A stretch of DNA of 64,000 bases from Halomonas sp. McH1-25. Its GTDB lineage: Bacteria; Pseudomonadota; Gammaproteobacteria; Pseudomonadales; Halomonadaceae. Shown piece by piece: positions 1-11,724 of this stretch (its first letter is position 1; every line of letters starts with the position of its first letter). The notes under the pieces are model-generated. The model was not told the DNA's origin, made no database searches, and was given only the letters and a program-made list of their open reading frames with translations. Made by a program: the position numbers and the translations under genes. The stretch is from positions 244,842-308,841 of the forward strand of contig NZ_JAKRFI010000005.1 of assembly GCF_022348165.1 (NCBI RefSeq), written 5' to 3'.

Positions 1-560
1 TTTGACACATATTCACTAATACCAACAGCAACGTCCACTTTTCTGCTCGCAATTTTTTTAGTGAACGACCAGAACTTAACAGCCACATCATTTAACCGCA
101 TGTTTTTTCGTTTCTTGAACAATGTGGCATTAGGGTGAAAAAGATAGTAATCTCTCATTGTATGCACAAGATGCAAGTTATAAACTTTCACCTTATGCCA
201 GACAGCTACAGAGAACCCTGCTAGATTATTTGTATGGACCACATCAGGATTATAGAGAACTATTTCCCTTTCCAGCTGCTTGCTCATCATTGGGTTATAT
301 ATATCAATAAAATGCCATAGCACTTTTTCCCAAACTGCCGGTTCTTTATCGCCAAAAGGCCAATAAATATTTCTTAGCGGCAAATATATGACAACCACGC
401 CATTCACAATTTGTTCTTTTCTATCCCCCTCATCTGTTAAACAAATCACCCTTACTTCGACATTCATGCCAACCAAGCTTTCAGCCAAAAGTTGTACAGA
501 AACCTCGGCTCCCCCCACCCTATGTGGGTAATACAAAGTATTAACAATAAGCACTTTCAT
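1..560 (-). CDS. Glycosyltransferase family 4, N-terminal part
   Basis: The reading frame opens at an ATG (558-560) and stays open to the left edge, so only the first 186 residues are visible. It begins MKVLIVNTLYYPHRVGGAEV, the usual opening of GT4 (GT-B fold) enzymes: a short beta strand, then a glycine-rich GGAE turn that contacts the acceptor or donor. A later stretch (LYNPDVVHTNNLAGFS) matches the DVVHxHN-like segment of this family. The probable role is transfer of a sugar from a nucleotide-activated donor during surface polysaccharide assembly at the cytoplasmic membrane. It lies head to tail with a GT2 enzyme 144 bp upstream. The stretch is AT-rich and uses codons unlike those of the TCA genes, as is common for exchanged O-antigen or capsule loci. 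Acceptor and donor sugars cannot be read. Confidence 0.8.
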   Translation of the reverse strand, partial: MKVLIVNTLYYPHRVGGAEVSVQLLAESLVGMNVEVRVICLTDEGDRKEQIVNGVVVIYLPLRNIYWPFGDKEPAVWEKVLWHFIDIYNPMMSKQLEREIVLYNPDVVHTNNLAGFSVAVWHKVKVYNLHLVHTMRDYYLFHPNATLFKKRKNMRLNDVAVKFWSFTKKIASRKVDVAVGISEYVS

Positions 561-704
561 TAACTTAGCAACCTATAACCAATTAAATAGGCACATGGTT
601 TCGGTCTCACTCGAAACTCGGCAAGCCAAGACCTCTTTCAGGCAAGCTGAAACAGTTTCCTTGCATCTTTGAAATACGGCTTGTGAGGCCGAACACCACC
701 TAAG

Positions 705-1580
705 CTATACACGAGGCGCCTTTCTTAATTTCGATTTAATAAGAAAGATAAATAACAAACCATTAGCTTTAAGGTAGTAAGCCACCAAAAAGGCTATTAG
801 CTTTTCTTTTAAGGTAAGCATTTTATTTTCATTCAAAACACGTGCAGCACGTAATGGGGGAAGTAATGATCGAATCACGAAATCCATCCCTATCGACTCT
901 CTAATTCCTAGCAAGCCACCCGCTACCCGTTCGGATTTTTTTTTAATTTCAAGCAAGCTGGATCGTGCAGGATGCTTAACTACGCAGTCACTACAATATC
1001 CTATAGAATAACCCCGTTGCGTTGCTCGCTTGTTCCATTCAACATCTCCGCCAGACATCAAATCATCATTAAAAAAACCGACGTCATCAAATATTCTTCT
1101 ATAAGCAATTAAGTTCGCCGTTACTGAAAAGCCTTCGCTGGCATTTTTCCTTTGATTGAATGCAAATGCTTTTTCGTAGACTTCCGCTACGCTCTTTCGT
1201 TTACTTCCGTAAAAAAGCTCGACATGCCCAGCGATCCTATCCACACTAAAGCGCCTTAAAGCCATGACCGAGTTTTTTATCCACTCCTTGTCAGGGATAC
1301 AATCCGAGTCAGTAAAAGCAAGGACTTTTCCCTTCGCAATTTTAATCCCTGCATTTCTCGCTGCATAGGAACCAGGTGCAGGTTCCTCTATAAACTTAGC
1401 GTAATCTCTAATAGGCTCGGGAGGTGTCGTGTCTGCGTCATTGTTTACTACGATGATTTCATATTCATCTTTCGGAAAATCTTGAACACTCAACGCATTA
1501 AGGCATACCGCTAGCTTATCCCAGTCTCGGAAGGTGGGAATTATCACTGAAACAATGACGTTTTCCATGACTACACCCAT
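705..1580 (-). CDS. Glycosyltransferase family 2
   Basis: A 291-residue GT-A enzyme. Near the N-terminus it has VSVIIPTFRDWDKL, the nucleotide-binding first strand of GT2, followed by EIIVVNNDADTTPPEP. Then come the ARNAGIKIAKG helix and the metal-binding FTDSDC motif (about residues 90-95). A downstream GGDVEW segment corresponds to the usual catalytic ED/GD region. No transmembrane domain is evident, so it probably acts at the inner face of the membrane. Two in-frame ATGs are possible (1580 and 1568); neither has a strong ribosome binding site. Gene order suggests co-transcription with the GT4 gene downstream. The product is likely one linkage of an exopolysaccharide or O-antigen. The specific sugar is unknown. 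Confidence 0.82.
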   Translation of the reverse strand: MGVVMENVIVSVIIPTFRDWDKLAVCLNALSVQDFPKDEYEIIVVNNDADTTPPEPIRDYAKFIEEPAPGSYAARNAGIKIAKGKVLAFTDSDCIPDKEWIKNSVMALRRFSVDRIAGHVELFYGSKRKSVAEVYEKAFAFNQRKNASEGFSVTANLIAYRRIFDDVGFFNDDLMSGGDVEWNKRATQRGYSIGYCSDCVVKHPARSSLLEIKKKSERVAGGLLGIRESIGMDFVIRSLLPPLRAARVLNENKMLTLKEKLIAFLVAYYLKANGLLFIFLIKSKLRKAPRV

Positions 1581-1822
1581 ATGATATATGTCTTTTGCGA
1601 TAAATCATCCCAAACGACATGGCGCTGAATTAAATAGCAAGCACTCTCAAACTGGTTAGAATAACGACGCCAAGGCAATTTGCGTAAACGAACTTACCCA
1701 GTCATTCATTTATATTGGAAGCGGGCCACCATAAGAGTAGTGCCTACCTGCTGCCAATGATGACCGCATCGATGCTTGAAGACGACATTTGCAAACAGTG
1801 TCTATCTTACCGATGTGTAAGG

Positions 1823-2266
1823 TTACAGCTTGCTGGCCCAGCTATCGGCTGCACGCACCAGTTGACTGTGCACATGCTGAAATGCTTCTGGACTCTTGCG
1901 ATAAGGATCGGGAATATCTTCGCCTTTACTCCCCGTACCCAGCCAACGTCCAAACAGCATGGTCTTGCCGGTAGCGGAAGGCACCAGTTTGGCCACAGCT
2001 TGGCGCTGGCCTTCACTCATGACCAGGATGAGATCGGCACGCAGAATCATATCTTCCGTAATCTGTCGTGCCTTGTGATGTGCAACGCTCAGACCTTCGC
2101 CTTCGGCCAAAGCCTGAGCGGAGGGATCGACTCCCCGGTCCACCAGAGCGCCAAGCCCAGCCGACTCGATGGCCATATTTGGCAGCCGGGCCTTTAGCAA
2201 GGCTTCACCGATAGGGCTGCGGCAGATGTTACCCGTACACACGATAAGGACACTGGAAAATTTCAT
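1823..2266 (-). CDS. wzb: Low-molecular-weight protein-tyrosine phosphatase, Wzb/Etp type
   Basis: A 147-residue enzyme of normal family length. The phosphate loop CTGNICRS (C-x5-R-S) lies at residues 10-17, and the general-acid loop DPYRKSPEAF sits near the C-terminus. The segment IESAGLGALV is close to what I recall for E. coli Wzb. Such enzymes dephosphorylate the tyrosine-rich tail of the Wzc co-polymerase and so control capsule or exopolysaccharide export. Neither Wzc nor Wza is in the window; the gene lies just upstream of the glycosyltransferases on the same strand, 242 bp from the GT2 start, which supports a polysaccharide role. No strong Shine-Dalgarno sequence precedes the ATG. A related arsenate-reductase-like role is less likely given the Wzb-like sequence. 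Confidence 0.88.
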   Translation of the reverse strand: MKFSSVLIVCTGNICRSPIGEALLKARLPNMAIESAGLGALVDRGVDPSAQALAEGEGLSVAHHKARQITEDMILRADLILVMSEGQRQAVAKLVPSATGKTMLFGRWLGTGSKGEDIPDPYRKSPEAFQHVHSQLVRAADSWASKL

Positions 2267-3360
2267 TAGTCGTAATTGCTAACTGTTCACGTTAAAGAAC
2301 TTACCCAACGAAGGCACCTCTTGAGAGAATACACGATCCCGGCATAAAACGGGGCGTTGCGTGAATGGATCATCTCGGAGGGCGGCAGCAGGAACTAAGC
2401 GCCCAGCCCGCAGGTAACGGCACTTCTAACATCGGGTTGCTCGGCCTAGCCTCTCTACACAATCACATCCACATCGTCTCGCGGCCCCTATGCGTTACCT
2501 TTCGGATCTTCGCATCTGAGGGAAAGCCATGAACGGACTCTATGGCCATCTACCGAGCAAATCACATCCACATCCTAAGCAATAACAAAAAATGAAAAAC
2601 ATAACCAAATAAATATCATTTTGCAGTGCATCTAAAAAACAAAATTATCAATATCTTAAAACTCAGTCGCTAAATATACATTATTTATATCCTCCCCCTT
2701 CACCCTGATTCAGGTTCGTGGACGAGATACATAGATGGTTAGTGTCACTTGCCTAGGAGGGGGCACAGGCTCTTGGCACGCTACCGCCCCTGAGTTGCAT
2801 CCGGCCTCTCCCATTAGCCACTAAGTAACTGAATATCCCTGGTTTTTAAAATTTCCAGCTACCAGCCAGAACTGCCCTTAATTTTCACCCGTACTAATTA
2901 AGCCTTTATTCATCAATCATCACCAAAAACTCCGCAGATCCGCATTCTTGTTATAAACCCTTTTGAATTCACAACAACTATTAGCACAACATGGAGCAGC
3001 TCACAGATTTTTTTGTAAAATATTTCAGTGACGCACTGCAACAACAGTACCTGCGCAAAACAAGCTGACACAACGCCAGCATAGTCATTTATTGCGTTGA
3101 ATTGCCTTAAACGAAAACACAAGATAACGCTTCACGAAATCAGACCCCATGAGAGCCTGTAGCATGCCTGAATGCAAAGATTAACTTGCCAAGCTCGCTC
3201 GCCGAGCGCTTCGATACTAGCGTATCTCACGCTTTCCTCTCATGGCCGCTTCTGGGCCGGACGGCATCTTAGGTAAGGCAATATAGTATATATACTATTG
3301 GGATAGATGTATTTTTCCGCTAGTTTACAAACTAAAAGACTACGAAAATAATCCTTGGCA
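2267..3360. other. Non-coding stretch between polysaccharide genes and suc operon
   Basis: About 1.1 kb without a convincing gene. It is AT-rich in the middle (2580-2700). It contains a 15-base direct repeat, AATCACATCCACATC, at 2461-2475 and 2560-2574, and an AT palindrome at 3283-3298. The only modest ORF, a 69-codon frame on the minus strand (2913-3122), has no ribosome binding site or recognisable domain and is not called. The stretch may be a decayed part of the polysaccharide locus. Confidence 0.5.
3283..3298. promoter_or_regulatory. 16-bp perfect AT-rich palindrome
   Basis: ATAGTATATATACTAT is a perfect inverted repeat with no spacer. It sits about 60 bp beyond the suc operon terminator and is not in front of an obvious gene. 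It could be a protein-binding site or chance AT-rich sequence; no neighbour identifies a partner. Confidence 0.25.
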
Positions 3361-3361
3361 C

Positions 3362-3399
3362 TTTAAAATAAAAAGCCCATCAGTCTAACTGATGGGCTT
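3362..3399 (-). terminator. Rho-independent terminator of the suc operon
   Basis: A perfect 12-bp stem (AAGCCCATCAGT at 3373-3384, pairing with 3388-3399) and a 3-nt loop. On the minus strand it is followed by a T-rich run (TTTTATTTTAAAG). It lies 48 bp past the sucD stop codon and closes the nine-gene TCA block. Confidence 0.9.
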
Positions 3400-3446
3400 C
3401 TGATTACCGATTTAGTAGTGATCTACACTATTACCGTAGCTTACAC

Positions 3447-4319
3447 TTACCAGCCGGTGGCTTCTTTCAGCGCGTCGCCTATCTCGGCCAGGGAGCGAAC
3501 GGTCTTAACGCCCGCCGCTTCGAGGGCAGCGAATTTCTCATCCGCAGTGCCCTTGCCGCCGGCGATGATGGCGCCGGCGTGGCCCATACGCTTACCAGGA
3601 GGCGCAGTAACCCCGGCGATGTAGGAGACGACCGGCTTGGTGACGTTGGCCTTGATGTAGGCCGCCGCTTCTTCTTCCGCCGTGCCGCCGATTTCACCAA
3701 TCATGACGATGGCTTCGGTCTGCGGATCCTTCTCGAACATCTCGAGGATGTCGATGAAGGTAGAGCCCGGGATCGGGTCGCCGCCAATACCCACACAGGT
3801 GGATTGGCCGAAGCCGTGATCGGTGGTCTGCTTGACCGCTTCGTAGGTCAACGTCCCGGAGCGAGAGACGATACCGACCTTGCCCGGCTTGTGGATGTGA
3901 CCCGGCATGATACCGATCTTGGTCTCTCCCGGAGTGATGACACCGGGGCAGTTCGGACCGATCAGACGTACGCCCAGCTCGTCGCACTTGACCTTGACGT
4001 CGAGCATGTCGAGGGTCGGGATGCCTTCGGTGATGCACACGATCAGCTTGATGCCGGCGTTGGCGGCTTCAAGGATGGAGTCCTTGCAGAACGGTGCCGG
4101 GACGTAGATGACCGAGGCTTCGGCGCCTGTCTTCTCGACGGCTTCCTTGACGGTATTGAACACCGGCAGGCCCAGATGCTCCTGGCCACCCTTGCCGGGG
4201 GTGACGCCGCCGACCATCTTGGTACCGTAGGCGATCGCCTGTTCGGAATGGAAGGTCCCTTGCCCGCCAGTGAAGCCTTGGCAGATGACCTTGGTGTTCT
4301 TGTCGATCAGGATACTCAT
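3447..4319 (-). CDS. sucD: Succinyl-CoA synthetase alpha subunit
   Basis: A 290-residue protein of standard length. With SucC it interconverts succinyl-CoA and succinate, coupled to ADP or GDP phosphorylation. The N-terminal CoA-binding Rossmann domain carries [14 protein letters not shown]. The phosphohistidine lies in [15 protein letters not shown], corresponding to His246 of the E. coli enzyme. The start ATG overlaps the sucC stop by one base (TAATG), with a GGAGGG Shine-Dalgarno inside the end of sucC, so translation of the two subunits is coupled. It is the last gene of the operon and is followed by a strong terminator. Confidence 0.97.
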   Translation of the reverse strand: MSILIDKNTKVICQGFTGGQGTFHSEQAIAYGTKMVGGVTPGKGGQEHLGLPVFNTVKEAVEKTGAEASVIYVPAPFCKDSILEAANAGIKLIVCITEGIPTLDMLDVKVKCDELGVRLIGPNCPGVITPGETKIGIMPGHIHKPGKVGIVSRSGTLTYEAVKQTTDHGFGQSTCVGIGGDPIPGSTFIDILEMFEKDPQTEAIVMIGEIGGTAEEEAAAYIKANVTKPVVSYIAGVTAPPGKRMGHAGAIIAGGKGTADEKFAALEAAGVKTVRSLAEIGDALKEATGW

Positions 4320-5485
4320 TACTTGCCCTCCGCCGCTTTGACCACCTGCTGCGCAGCGTCAGTCAGGCTGGTAGCGGCGATGATGTTCAGACCACTGGAT
4401 GCCAGCTTCTCGGCGCCCAGCTCGGCATTGTTCCCTTCCAGACGGACCACGACCGGCACGTTGACGCCGACCTGCTCCACCGCGCCGATGATGCCTTCGG
4501 CGATCATGTCGCAGCGCACGATACCGCCGAAGATGTTGACCAGAACGGCCTTCACGGAGGTGTCGGAAAGGATGATCTTGAAGGCTTCCGCCACGCGCTC
4601 CTTGGTGGCGCCGCCGCCGACATCCAGGAAGTTTGCCGGCTGGCCACCGCTGAGCTTGATGATGTCCATGGTGCCCATGGCCAGGCCGGCACCGTTGACC
4701 ATGCAGCCGATGTTGCCGTCGAGCGCAACATAGTTGAGCTCCCACGCCTGGGCATGCGCCTCGCGCTCGTCTTCCTGGGAAGGATCGCGCATGGCCTGCA
4801 GGTCGGGGTGACGGTACAGCGCGTTGCCGTCGAGGCCGATCTTGGCATCCAGGCAGTGCAGATTGCCCTGCTCGGTGATGACCAGCGGGTTGATCTCGAG
4901 CAGCGCCAGGTCCTTGTCGTGGAACATCTTCGACAGGCCCAGGAAAATCTTGGTGAACTGCTTGATCTGGTCGCCTTCGAGACCGAGTGCAAACGCCAGT
5001 TCACGCGCCTGATACGGCTGCGCGCCGACCAGCGGGTCGATTTCGGCCTTGAGGATCTTCTCGGGAGTTTCTTCAGCGACCTTCTCGATCTCGACACCGC
5101 CTTCGGTGGAGGCCATGAAGACCACGCGGCGCGTGCCACGGTCGACGACGGCACCCAGGTACAGCTCGTTGGCGATATCGGTGCAGGTCTCGACCAGAAT
5201 CTTGGCGACCGGCTGGCCCTTCTCGTCAGTCTGGAAAGTCACCAGGTTCTTGCCCAGCCACTGCTCGGCGAAGGCCTTGGCTTCGTCGGCACTCTTGACC
5301 AGTTTGACGCCACCGGCCTTACCGCGGCCACCGGCATGAACCTGGGCCTTGACGACCCACATGTTGCCGCCGATCTTTTCGCACGCTTCGGCAGCTTCTT
5401 CGGGAGTGTCCACGGCAAAGCCCTTGGACACCGGCAGGCCATAGTCGGCAAACAGCTGTTTGCCCTGATATTCGTGAAGGTTCAT
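4319..5485 (-). CDS. sucC: Succinyl-CoA synthetase beta subunit
   Basis: The start is set at the ATG of [16 protein letters not shown], which gives 388 residues, the same length as I recall for E. coli SucC. A longer open frame reaches 5716, but it would overlap the lpd coding end with an arginine-rich, non-homologous stretch and is rejected. The ATP-grasp region is seen in [20 protein letters not shown]. The C-terminal ligase domain has [16 protein letters not shown] and [17 protein letters not shown], which receives the phosphohistidine loop of SucD. It follows lpd by 136 bp, in a gap holding a stable hairpin, and overlaps sucD by one base. Confidence 0.96.
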   Translation of the reverse strand: MNLHEYQGKQLFADYGLPVSKGFAVDTPEEAAEACEKIGGNMWVVKAQVHAGGRGKAGGVKLVKSADEAKAFAEQWLGKNLVTFQTDEKGQPVAKILVETCTDIANELYLGAVVDRGTRRVVFMASTEGGVEIEKVAEETPEKILKAEIDPLVGAQPYQARELAFALGLEGDQIKQFTKIFLGLSKMFHDKDLALLEINPLVITEQGNLHCLDAKIGLDGNALYRHPDLQAMRDPSQEDEREAHAQAWELNYVALDGNIGCMVNGAGLAMGTMDIIKLSGGQPANFLDVGGGATKERVAEAFKIILSDTSVKAVLVNIFGGIVRCDMIAEGIIGAVEQVGVNVPVVVRLEGNNAELGAEKLASSGLNIIAATSLTDAAQQVVKAAEGK

Positions 5486-5560
5486 CGTGTCATGCCATTG
5501 GTTGCATGTGACTCGAATGGTGACGCTGGGCAACTGAAACCGGCCCGCATCACCCCCGTC

Positions 5561-5585
5561 CGCTCCCGGTACATGGCCGGGAGCG
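5561..5585 (-). other. Intercistronic hairpin between lpd and sucC
   Basis: A 9-bp perfect stem (CGCTCCCGG pairing with CCGGGAGCG) with a 7-nt loop, without a U-run on the minus strand. It is more likely an mRNA-processing or stability element than a terminator. It could set the level of sucCD relative to the upstream dehydrogenase genes. Confidence 0.55.
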
Positions 5586-5621
5586 ACACACCGCCCGCGG
5601 CGGCGCTTGTTGTCCTGCGGG

Positions 5622-7103
<1,482 letters not shown>

Positions 7104-7113
7104 TCAGACGAAA

Positions 7114-8727
7114 TCAGATGTCCAGCAGCAGGCGTGCCGGGTCCTCGAGCAGCTCCTTGATAGTGACCAGGAACTGAACCGCGTCCTTGCCATCGATCAT
7201 GCGGTGATCATAGGACACGGCGAGGTACATCATCGGGCGGATCTCGACTTTGCCGTTCACCGCCATCGGACGTTCCTGGATCTTGTGCATGCCCAGGATG
7301 GCCGTCTGCGGCGGGTTGATGATCGGTGTCGACATCAGCGAACCGAAAATACCGCCGTTAGTGATGGTGAAAGTGCCGCCCTGCATCTCGTCGATGCCCA
7401 GCTTGCCGTCACGGGCGCGCTTGCCGAAGTCGACGATGGTCTTTTCGACATCGGCGATCTTCATGCTGTCGGTATCGCGCAGCACCGGAACCACCAGACC
7501 GCGGTCGGTAGATACCGCCACGCCGATGTCCTGATAGCCGTGATAGACGATATCGGTACCGTCGATGGATGCGTTGACGTCCGGGAAACGCTTGAGCGCC
7601 TCGCTGGCAGCCTTGACGAAGAAGCCCATGAAGCCGAGCTTGACATCGTGGGACTTCTGGAACGTGTCCTTGTATTGCGCGCGCAGAGCCATTACGGCAC
7701 CCATGTCCACCTCATTGTAGGTGGTGAGCATGGCAGCGGTCTGCTGGGCCTGGACCAGACGCTTGGCAATGGTCTGGCGAAGGCGACTCATCGGTACGCG
7801 CTTCTCGGGACGCTCGCCTTCGATGGCCGGCGCTGCAGCGGCGGCACTCTTCGCCCCGCCGCCACTCTTGGACGCTGGCGCTGCCTTCTTGGCGCTGCCT
7901 TCCTTGACTGCCTTCTGCACGTCTTCCTTGAGGACGCGACCGCCCTTGCCGGTACCCTCGATCTTGCTGACGTCCAGGTCATGTTCGGCAATCAGCTTGC
8001 GCGCGGCGGGCGCGACGATCTTGTCACCGACCTTCTCATCCGACTCGGCGCCGCTGGCTTCGCTTTCGTCACCGCGCGACTCGGCAGAGGCGCCTTCGGC
8101 TTCGCCACCCGCACTACCACCTGCGCCTTCGGCAAAGGTCGCCAGCAAGGCCTCGGATTCCACCTGCTCGCCTTCCTGCACCTTGATTTCGCTCAGGGCG
8201 CCATCGGCGGGCGCGACGACTTCCAGCACGACCTTGTCGGTCTCGATGTCGGCCAGCACTTCATCGCGCTTGACCGCTTCGCCGACCTTCTTATGCCAGG
8301 TCGCCACGGTGCCTTCCTGAACGGATTCGGGGAAGGACGGCGCCTTGACATCGTAGCGCTGACCGGAAGCCGCCGACTTTTCGGTCTTCTGTTCGGCCTG
8401 CTTCTCGGCCTTCTGCTCCGGCTCGGCGTCTTGGCCGCCTTGCGGCTTGGAGCCAGCATCGGCACCCGACTTGGGCTCAGCCTTTTCACCGGCTTCACCC
8501 AGCATGCCAAGGACCTGCTCCGAATCGCAGGTATCGCCTTCTTCGACCTTGATCTCTGTCAGCGTGCCCGCTTCCGGTGCCACGACCTCGAGCACGACCT
8601 TGTCGGTCTCGATTTCGACGATCAGTTCGTCGCGCTCGACGCTATCGCCAGGCTTCTTGTGCCAGGTAGCAACCGTGCCCTCGGCAACGGATTCCGGAAA
8701 ACTGGGCGCTTTGATCTCGGTAGCCAT
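7114..8727 (-). CDS. sucB: 2-oxoglutarate dehydrogenase E2 with two lipoyl domains
   Basis: Dihydrolipoyl succinyltransferase, the core of the 2-oxoglutarate dehydrogenase complex. At 537 residues it is well above the roughly 400 of E. coli SucB. The excess is a second lipoyl domain: domain 1 at residues 2-76 (lipoyl Lys43 in [12 protein letters not shown]) and domain 2 at about 126-199 (Lys165 in [12 protein letters not shown]). They are joined by a charged, repetitive Glu/Lys/Gln/Ala linker. The peripheral-subunit-binding domain follows at about 236-275 ([19 protein letters not shown]), then the catalytic domain from about 305, with the HxxxDG signature in [13 protein letters not shown] (His508). 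Position between sucA and lpd supports the succinyl rather than acetyl enzyme. Confidence 0.93.
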   Translation of the reverse strand: MATEIKAPSFPESVAEGTVATWHKKPGDSVERDELIVEIETDKVVLEVVAPEAGTLTEIKVEEGDTCDSEQVLGMLGEAGEKAEPKSGADAGSKPQGGQDAEPEQKAEKQAEQKTEKSAASGQRYDVKAPSFPESVQEGTVATWHKKVGEAVKRDEVLADIETDKVVLEVVAPADGALSEIKVQEGEQVESEALLATFAEGAGGSAGGEAEGASAESRGDESEASGAESDEKVGDKIVAPAARKLIAEHDLDVSKIEGTGKGGRVLKEDVQKAVKEGSAKKAAPASKSGGGAKSAAAAAPAIEGERPEKRVPMSRLRQTIAKRLVQAQQTAAMLTTYNEVDMGAVMALRAQYKDTFQKSHDVKLGFMGFFVKAASEALKRFPDVNASIDGTDIVYHGYQDIGVAVSTDRGLVVPVLRDTDSMKIADVEKTIVDFGKRARDGKLGIDEMQGGTFTITNGGIFGSLMSTPIINPPQTAILGMHKIQERPMAVNGKVEIRPMMYLAVSYDHRMIDGKDAVQFLVTIKELLEDPARLLLDI

Positions 8728-8769
8728 TTGGTTTCCTTAGTGTGTTCTCTCTCGTCCCGGTGGGACGCC

Positions 8770-11607
8770 TCAGGCGTTGAAGGCGTCTTCCACCAGCTGG
8801 CGCTGCTGTTCGACGTGGACGGACATGTAGCCCGCAGCGGGTGCTGCCGAGGCCGGACGACCGGCGAACTTGAGTTCGCGGCCCAGGCCCTCCTTGAGCA
8901 TATCCGCAACCACACGCATGTGGTGCTGGCTCTGGTACCAGGCTCCCTGGTTGAGTGGCTCTTCCTGGCACCACACCACCTGCTCCAGGTTGGTGTAGCC
9001 CTTGATCGTGTCGAAGAGCTCGTCTTTCGGGAACGGGTAGAGCTGTTCGACACGCAGGATAGCCGTGTCCTCACGCTCGTTCTCGGTACGGTAAGCGGCC
9101 AGATCGTAGTAGACCTTGCCGGAGCAGAGAACGACGCGCTTGACCTTGTCGGCCTCGAGTTTGCCCTGATCTTCCAGCACCATCTGGAAACGGCCATTGG
9201 CCAGCTCTTCCAGCGTAGAAGTCGCTTCCTTGTGACGCAGCAGGCTCTTCGGCGACATTATCACCAACGGCTTGCGCAGAGGACGAATCACCTGACGGCG
9301 CAAGAGGTGGAAAATCTGCGCCGGCGTGGTCGGCATGCAGACCTGCATGTTGTGTTCGGCACACAGCTGCAGAAAACGCTCGAGACGCGCGGATGAGTGT
9401 TCCGGTCCCTGCCCTTCGTAGCCGTGCGGCAGCAGCATGGTCAGTCCGCATAGACGCCCCCACTTCGATTCCCCAGAGGAAATGAACTGGTCGATGACCA
9501 CCTGAGCGCCATTGACGAAGTCGCCGAACTGCGCTTCCCAGATAACCAAGGAATTCGGCACGGTCGTAGCATAGCCGTATTCGAAACCCAACACGGCCTC
9601 TTCCGAGAGAAACGAATCGCGAATGGTGAAGCGTGGCTGGCCTTCGCGAATGTTTTCCAGCGGAACGTAAGTGCTGCCGTCCTTCTGGTTGTGCACCACG
9701 GCGTGACGGTGCGAGAAGGTACCGCGCCCCGAGTCCTGCCCGGTCAGGCGGATCGGGTGGCCTTCGTCGAGCAACGTAGCGTAGGCCAGGGTTTCGGCGA
9801 AGCCCCAGTTGAGCGCCATGCCGCCAGCCTGCATCTTGCGGCGGTCTTCGTAGATCTTGGCGACTTGACGCTGGACCTGGATACCGTCGGGAATTTCGCA
9901 CATCCGCGCTGCCAGTTGCTGCATACGCTTCATGTCGAAAGAGGTATCGAAGTCACCGCTCCATTCGTGGCCCAGGTACGGGGTCCAGTCGACGAACAGC
10001 TCGGTGTTGGGCTGCTTGACCAGCGCATTGGCGACATGGTTGCCGGCCAGCAGGTCTTCGCGGTACTGCTCGACCAGTGCCTTGGCGTCGTCTTCGGAGA
10101 GCACGCCCTCCTCGACCAGGCGCGCTGCGTACAGGTCACGCGAGCTTTTGTGCGTCTTGATCTTCTGATACATCATCGGCTGAGTGCCGGACGGCTCGTC
10201 AGCTTCGTTGTGTCCACGGCGACGGTAGCAGACCAGGTCGATGACAACGTCCTTATGGAACTGCTGACGGTAGTCGATGGCGACCTGTGCGGCATGCAGC
10301 ACTGCGTCGGGATCGTCGCCATTGACATGGAAGATCGGTGCCTGGACCATCTTGGCGATATCGGTGCAGTACTCGGTGGAGCGCGTGTCCATCGGATTCG
10401 ATGTCGTGAATCCGACTTGGTTGTTGATCACCACACGTACCGTGCCACCGGTCCGATAGCCACGCGTCTGCGACATCTGGAAGGTTTCCATGACCACGCC
10501 CTGACCGGCAAAGGCCGCATCGCCATGGATAGTGATCGGCAGCACCTTGTCACCGTCGGCATCGTCGCGACGATCCTGACGGGCCCGCACCGAGCCTTCC
10601 ACCACCGGGGAGACGATCTCGAGGTGGGACGGGTTGAACGCCAGCGCCAGATGCACTTCACCGCCCGGTGTCATGACGTTGGAGCTAAAGCCTTGGTGGT
10701 ACTTGACGTCGCCCGAGCCCTTGCTGATGACCTTTTTGCCATCGAATTCGTCGATCAGCTCCGACGGGCTCTTGCCGAGAATGTTGACCAGCAGGTTGAG
10801 ACGGCCACGGTGAGCCATGCCGATGACGATTTCCTTGGTGCCGTAGCCACCGGCACGCTGGATGAGTTCGTCCATCATCGGAATGAAGCTTTCGCCCCCC
10901 TCGAGACCGAAGCGCTTGGTGCCCGGATACTTGGACGCCAAATAGCTTTCCAGCCCCTCGGAAGCCGTCAGCCGCTCGAGTACATGCTTACGGACGTCAT
11001 TGCTGTACTTCGGCTTCGAACGAACCGACTCGAAGCGCTGCTGTAGCCAGCGCTTCTCTTCGGTATCGACGATATGCATGAACTCACAGCCGATGCTGCG
11101 GCAGTAAGTCTGCTCCAGCGCCTCGACGATTTCCTTGAGCGGCGCCTTGTCCTTGCCCAGAAAGAAGGAGCCGGTCTGGAACTCGATGTCCATGTCGGCC
11201 TTCGACAGCTGGTGGAAGGAGAGTTCCAGATCGGGAACCGGAACCGGCTTGCGCAGATCGAGCGGATCGATGTTGGCCTTCTGGTGGCCGCGGAATCGAT
11301 AGGCGTTGATCAGCTGGAGAACCTTGACCTGCTTCTTGTTCTCGCCGCTGTCGACGGCAGCTACACCCTGAGTCGCAGTACGCCGGTTGCGTGCCAACTG
11401 GTAGAACTGGTCGCGGACCGGACTGAGGGGAGTGTCGTAGGAGGGGCTGCCTTCCGGGCGCGGTAGCTGATCGAAATAGCTACGCCATTCATCCGGAACT
11501 TCATTGGGATCGACAAGGTATTGCTCGTACAGCGCTTCGACGTAGTGAGCGTTGCCACCACTCACATGCGAGGAGCGCCACATCAACTCCATTATGCCTT
11601 CTTGCAT
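8770..11607 (-). CDS. sucA: 2-oxoglutarate dehydrogenase E1 component
   Basis: Thiamine-diphosphate-dependent decarboxylase of the 2-oxoglutarate dehydrogenase complex. The start MQEGIMELMWRSSHVSGGN matches the family N-terminus and gives 945 residues, as in Pseudomonas. The frame extends further upstream to 11748 with unrelated sequence. A second ATG (11592) has a slightly better-placed AAGAAGG and is possible. Visible landmarks are IGMAHRGRLNLLVN (substrate-binding His), GDAAFAGQGVVMETFQ (ThDP and metal site) and the transketolase-like C-terminal half with LLPHGYEGQGPEHSSARLERFL. The gene is separated from sdhB by 228 bp holding two hairpins and precedes sucB by 42 bp. Confidence 0.95.
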   Translation of the reverse strand: MQEGIMELMWRSSHVSGGNAHYVEALYEQYLVDPNEVPDEWRSYFDQLPRPEGSPSYDTPLSPVRDQFYQLARNRRTATQGVAAVDSGENKKQVKVLQLINAYRFRGHQKANIDPLDLRKPVPVPDLELSFHQLSKADMDIEFQTGSFFLGKDKAPLKEIVEALEQTYCRSIGCEFMHIVDTEEKRWLQQRFESVRSKPKYSNDVRKHVLERLTASEGLESYLASKYPGTKRFGLEGGESFIPMMDELIQRAGGYGTKEIVIGMAHRGRLNLLVNILGKSPSELIDEFDGKKVISKGSGDVKYHQGFSSNVMTPGGEVHLALAFNPSHLEIVSPVVEGSVRARQDRRDDADGDKVLPITIHGDAAFAGQGVVMETFQMSQTRGYRTGGTVRVVINNQVGFTTSNPMDTRSTEYCTDIAKMVQAPIFHVNGDDPDAVLHAAQVAIDYRQQFHKDVVIDLVCYRRRGHNEADEPSGTQPMMYQKIKTHKSSRDLYAARLVEEGVLSEDDAKALVEQYREDLLAGNHVANALVKQPNTELFVDWTPYLGHEWSGDFDTSFDMKRMQQLAARMCEIPDGIQVQRQVAKIYEDRRKMQAGGMALNWGFAETLAYATLLDEGHPIRLTGQDSGRGTFSHRHAVVHNQKDGSTYVPLENIREGQPRFTIRDSFLSEEAVLGFEYGYATTVPNSLVIWEAQFGDFVNGAQVVIDQFISSGESKWGRLCGLTMLLPHGYEGQGPEHSSARLERFLQLCAEHNMQVCMPTTPAQIFHLLRRQVIRPLRKPLVIMSPKSLLRHKEATSTLEELANGRFQMVLEDQGKLEADKVKRVVLCSGKVYYDLAAYRTENEREDTAILRVEQLYPFPKDELFDTIKGYTNLEQVVWCQEEPLNQGAWYQSQHHMRVVADMLKEGLGRELKFAGRPASAAPAAGYMSVHVEQQRQLVEDAFNA

Positions 11608-11724
11608 CTCTCGGTCACCCTGCACTGATGGGGTGGTGTCGGCGCCTGATACGGGGTGCGCACCGGCGTCACTCTTTGTCTTGCAAGTGGACGACACTCG
11701 TCCACGGGAATGCGCGGCGTGATC

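Noticed and set aside
2913..3122. 69-codon minus-strand ORF in the 1.1-kb spacer
   Set aside because: No Shine-Dalgarno, no domain and AT-rich random-looking composition.
7204..9396. 730-codon plus-strand reading frame opposite sucB and sucA
   Set aside because: It is the antisense shadow of two certain genes in GC-rich DNA, with no ribosome binding site or domain; similar long shadows occur opposite sucCD, lpd, gltA and xylD.
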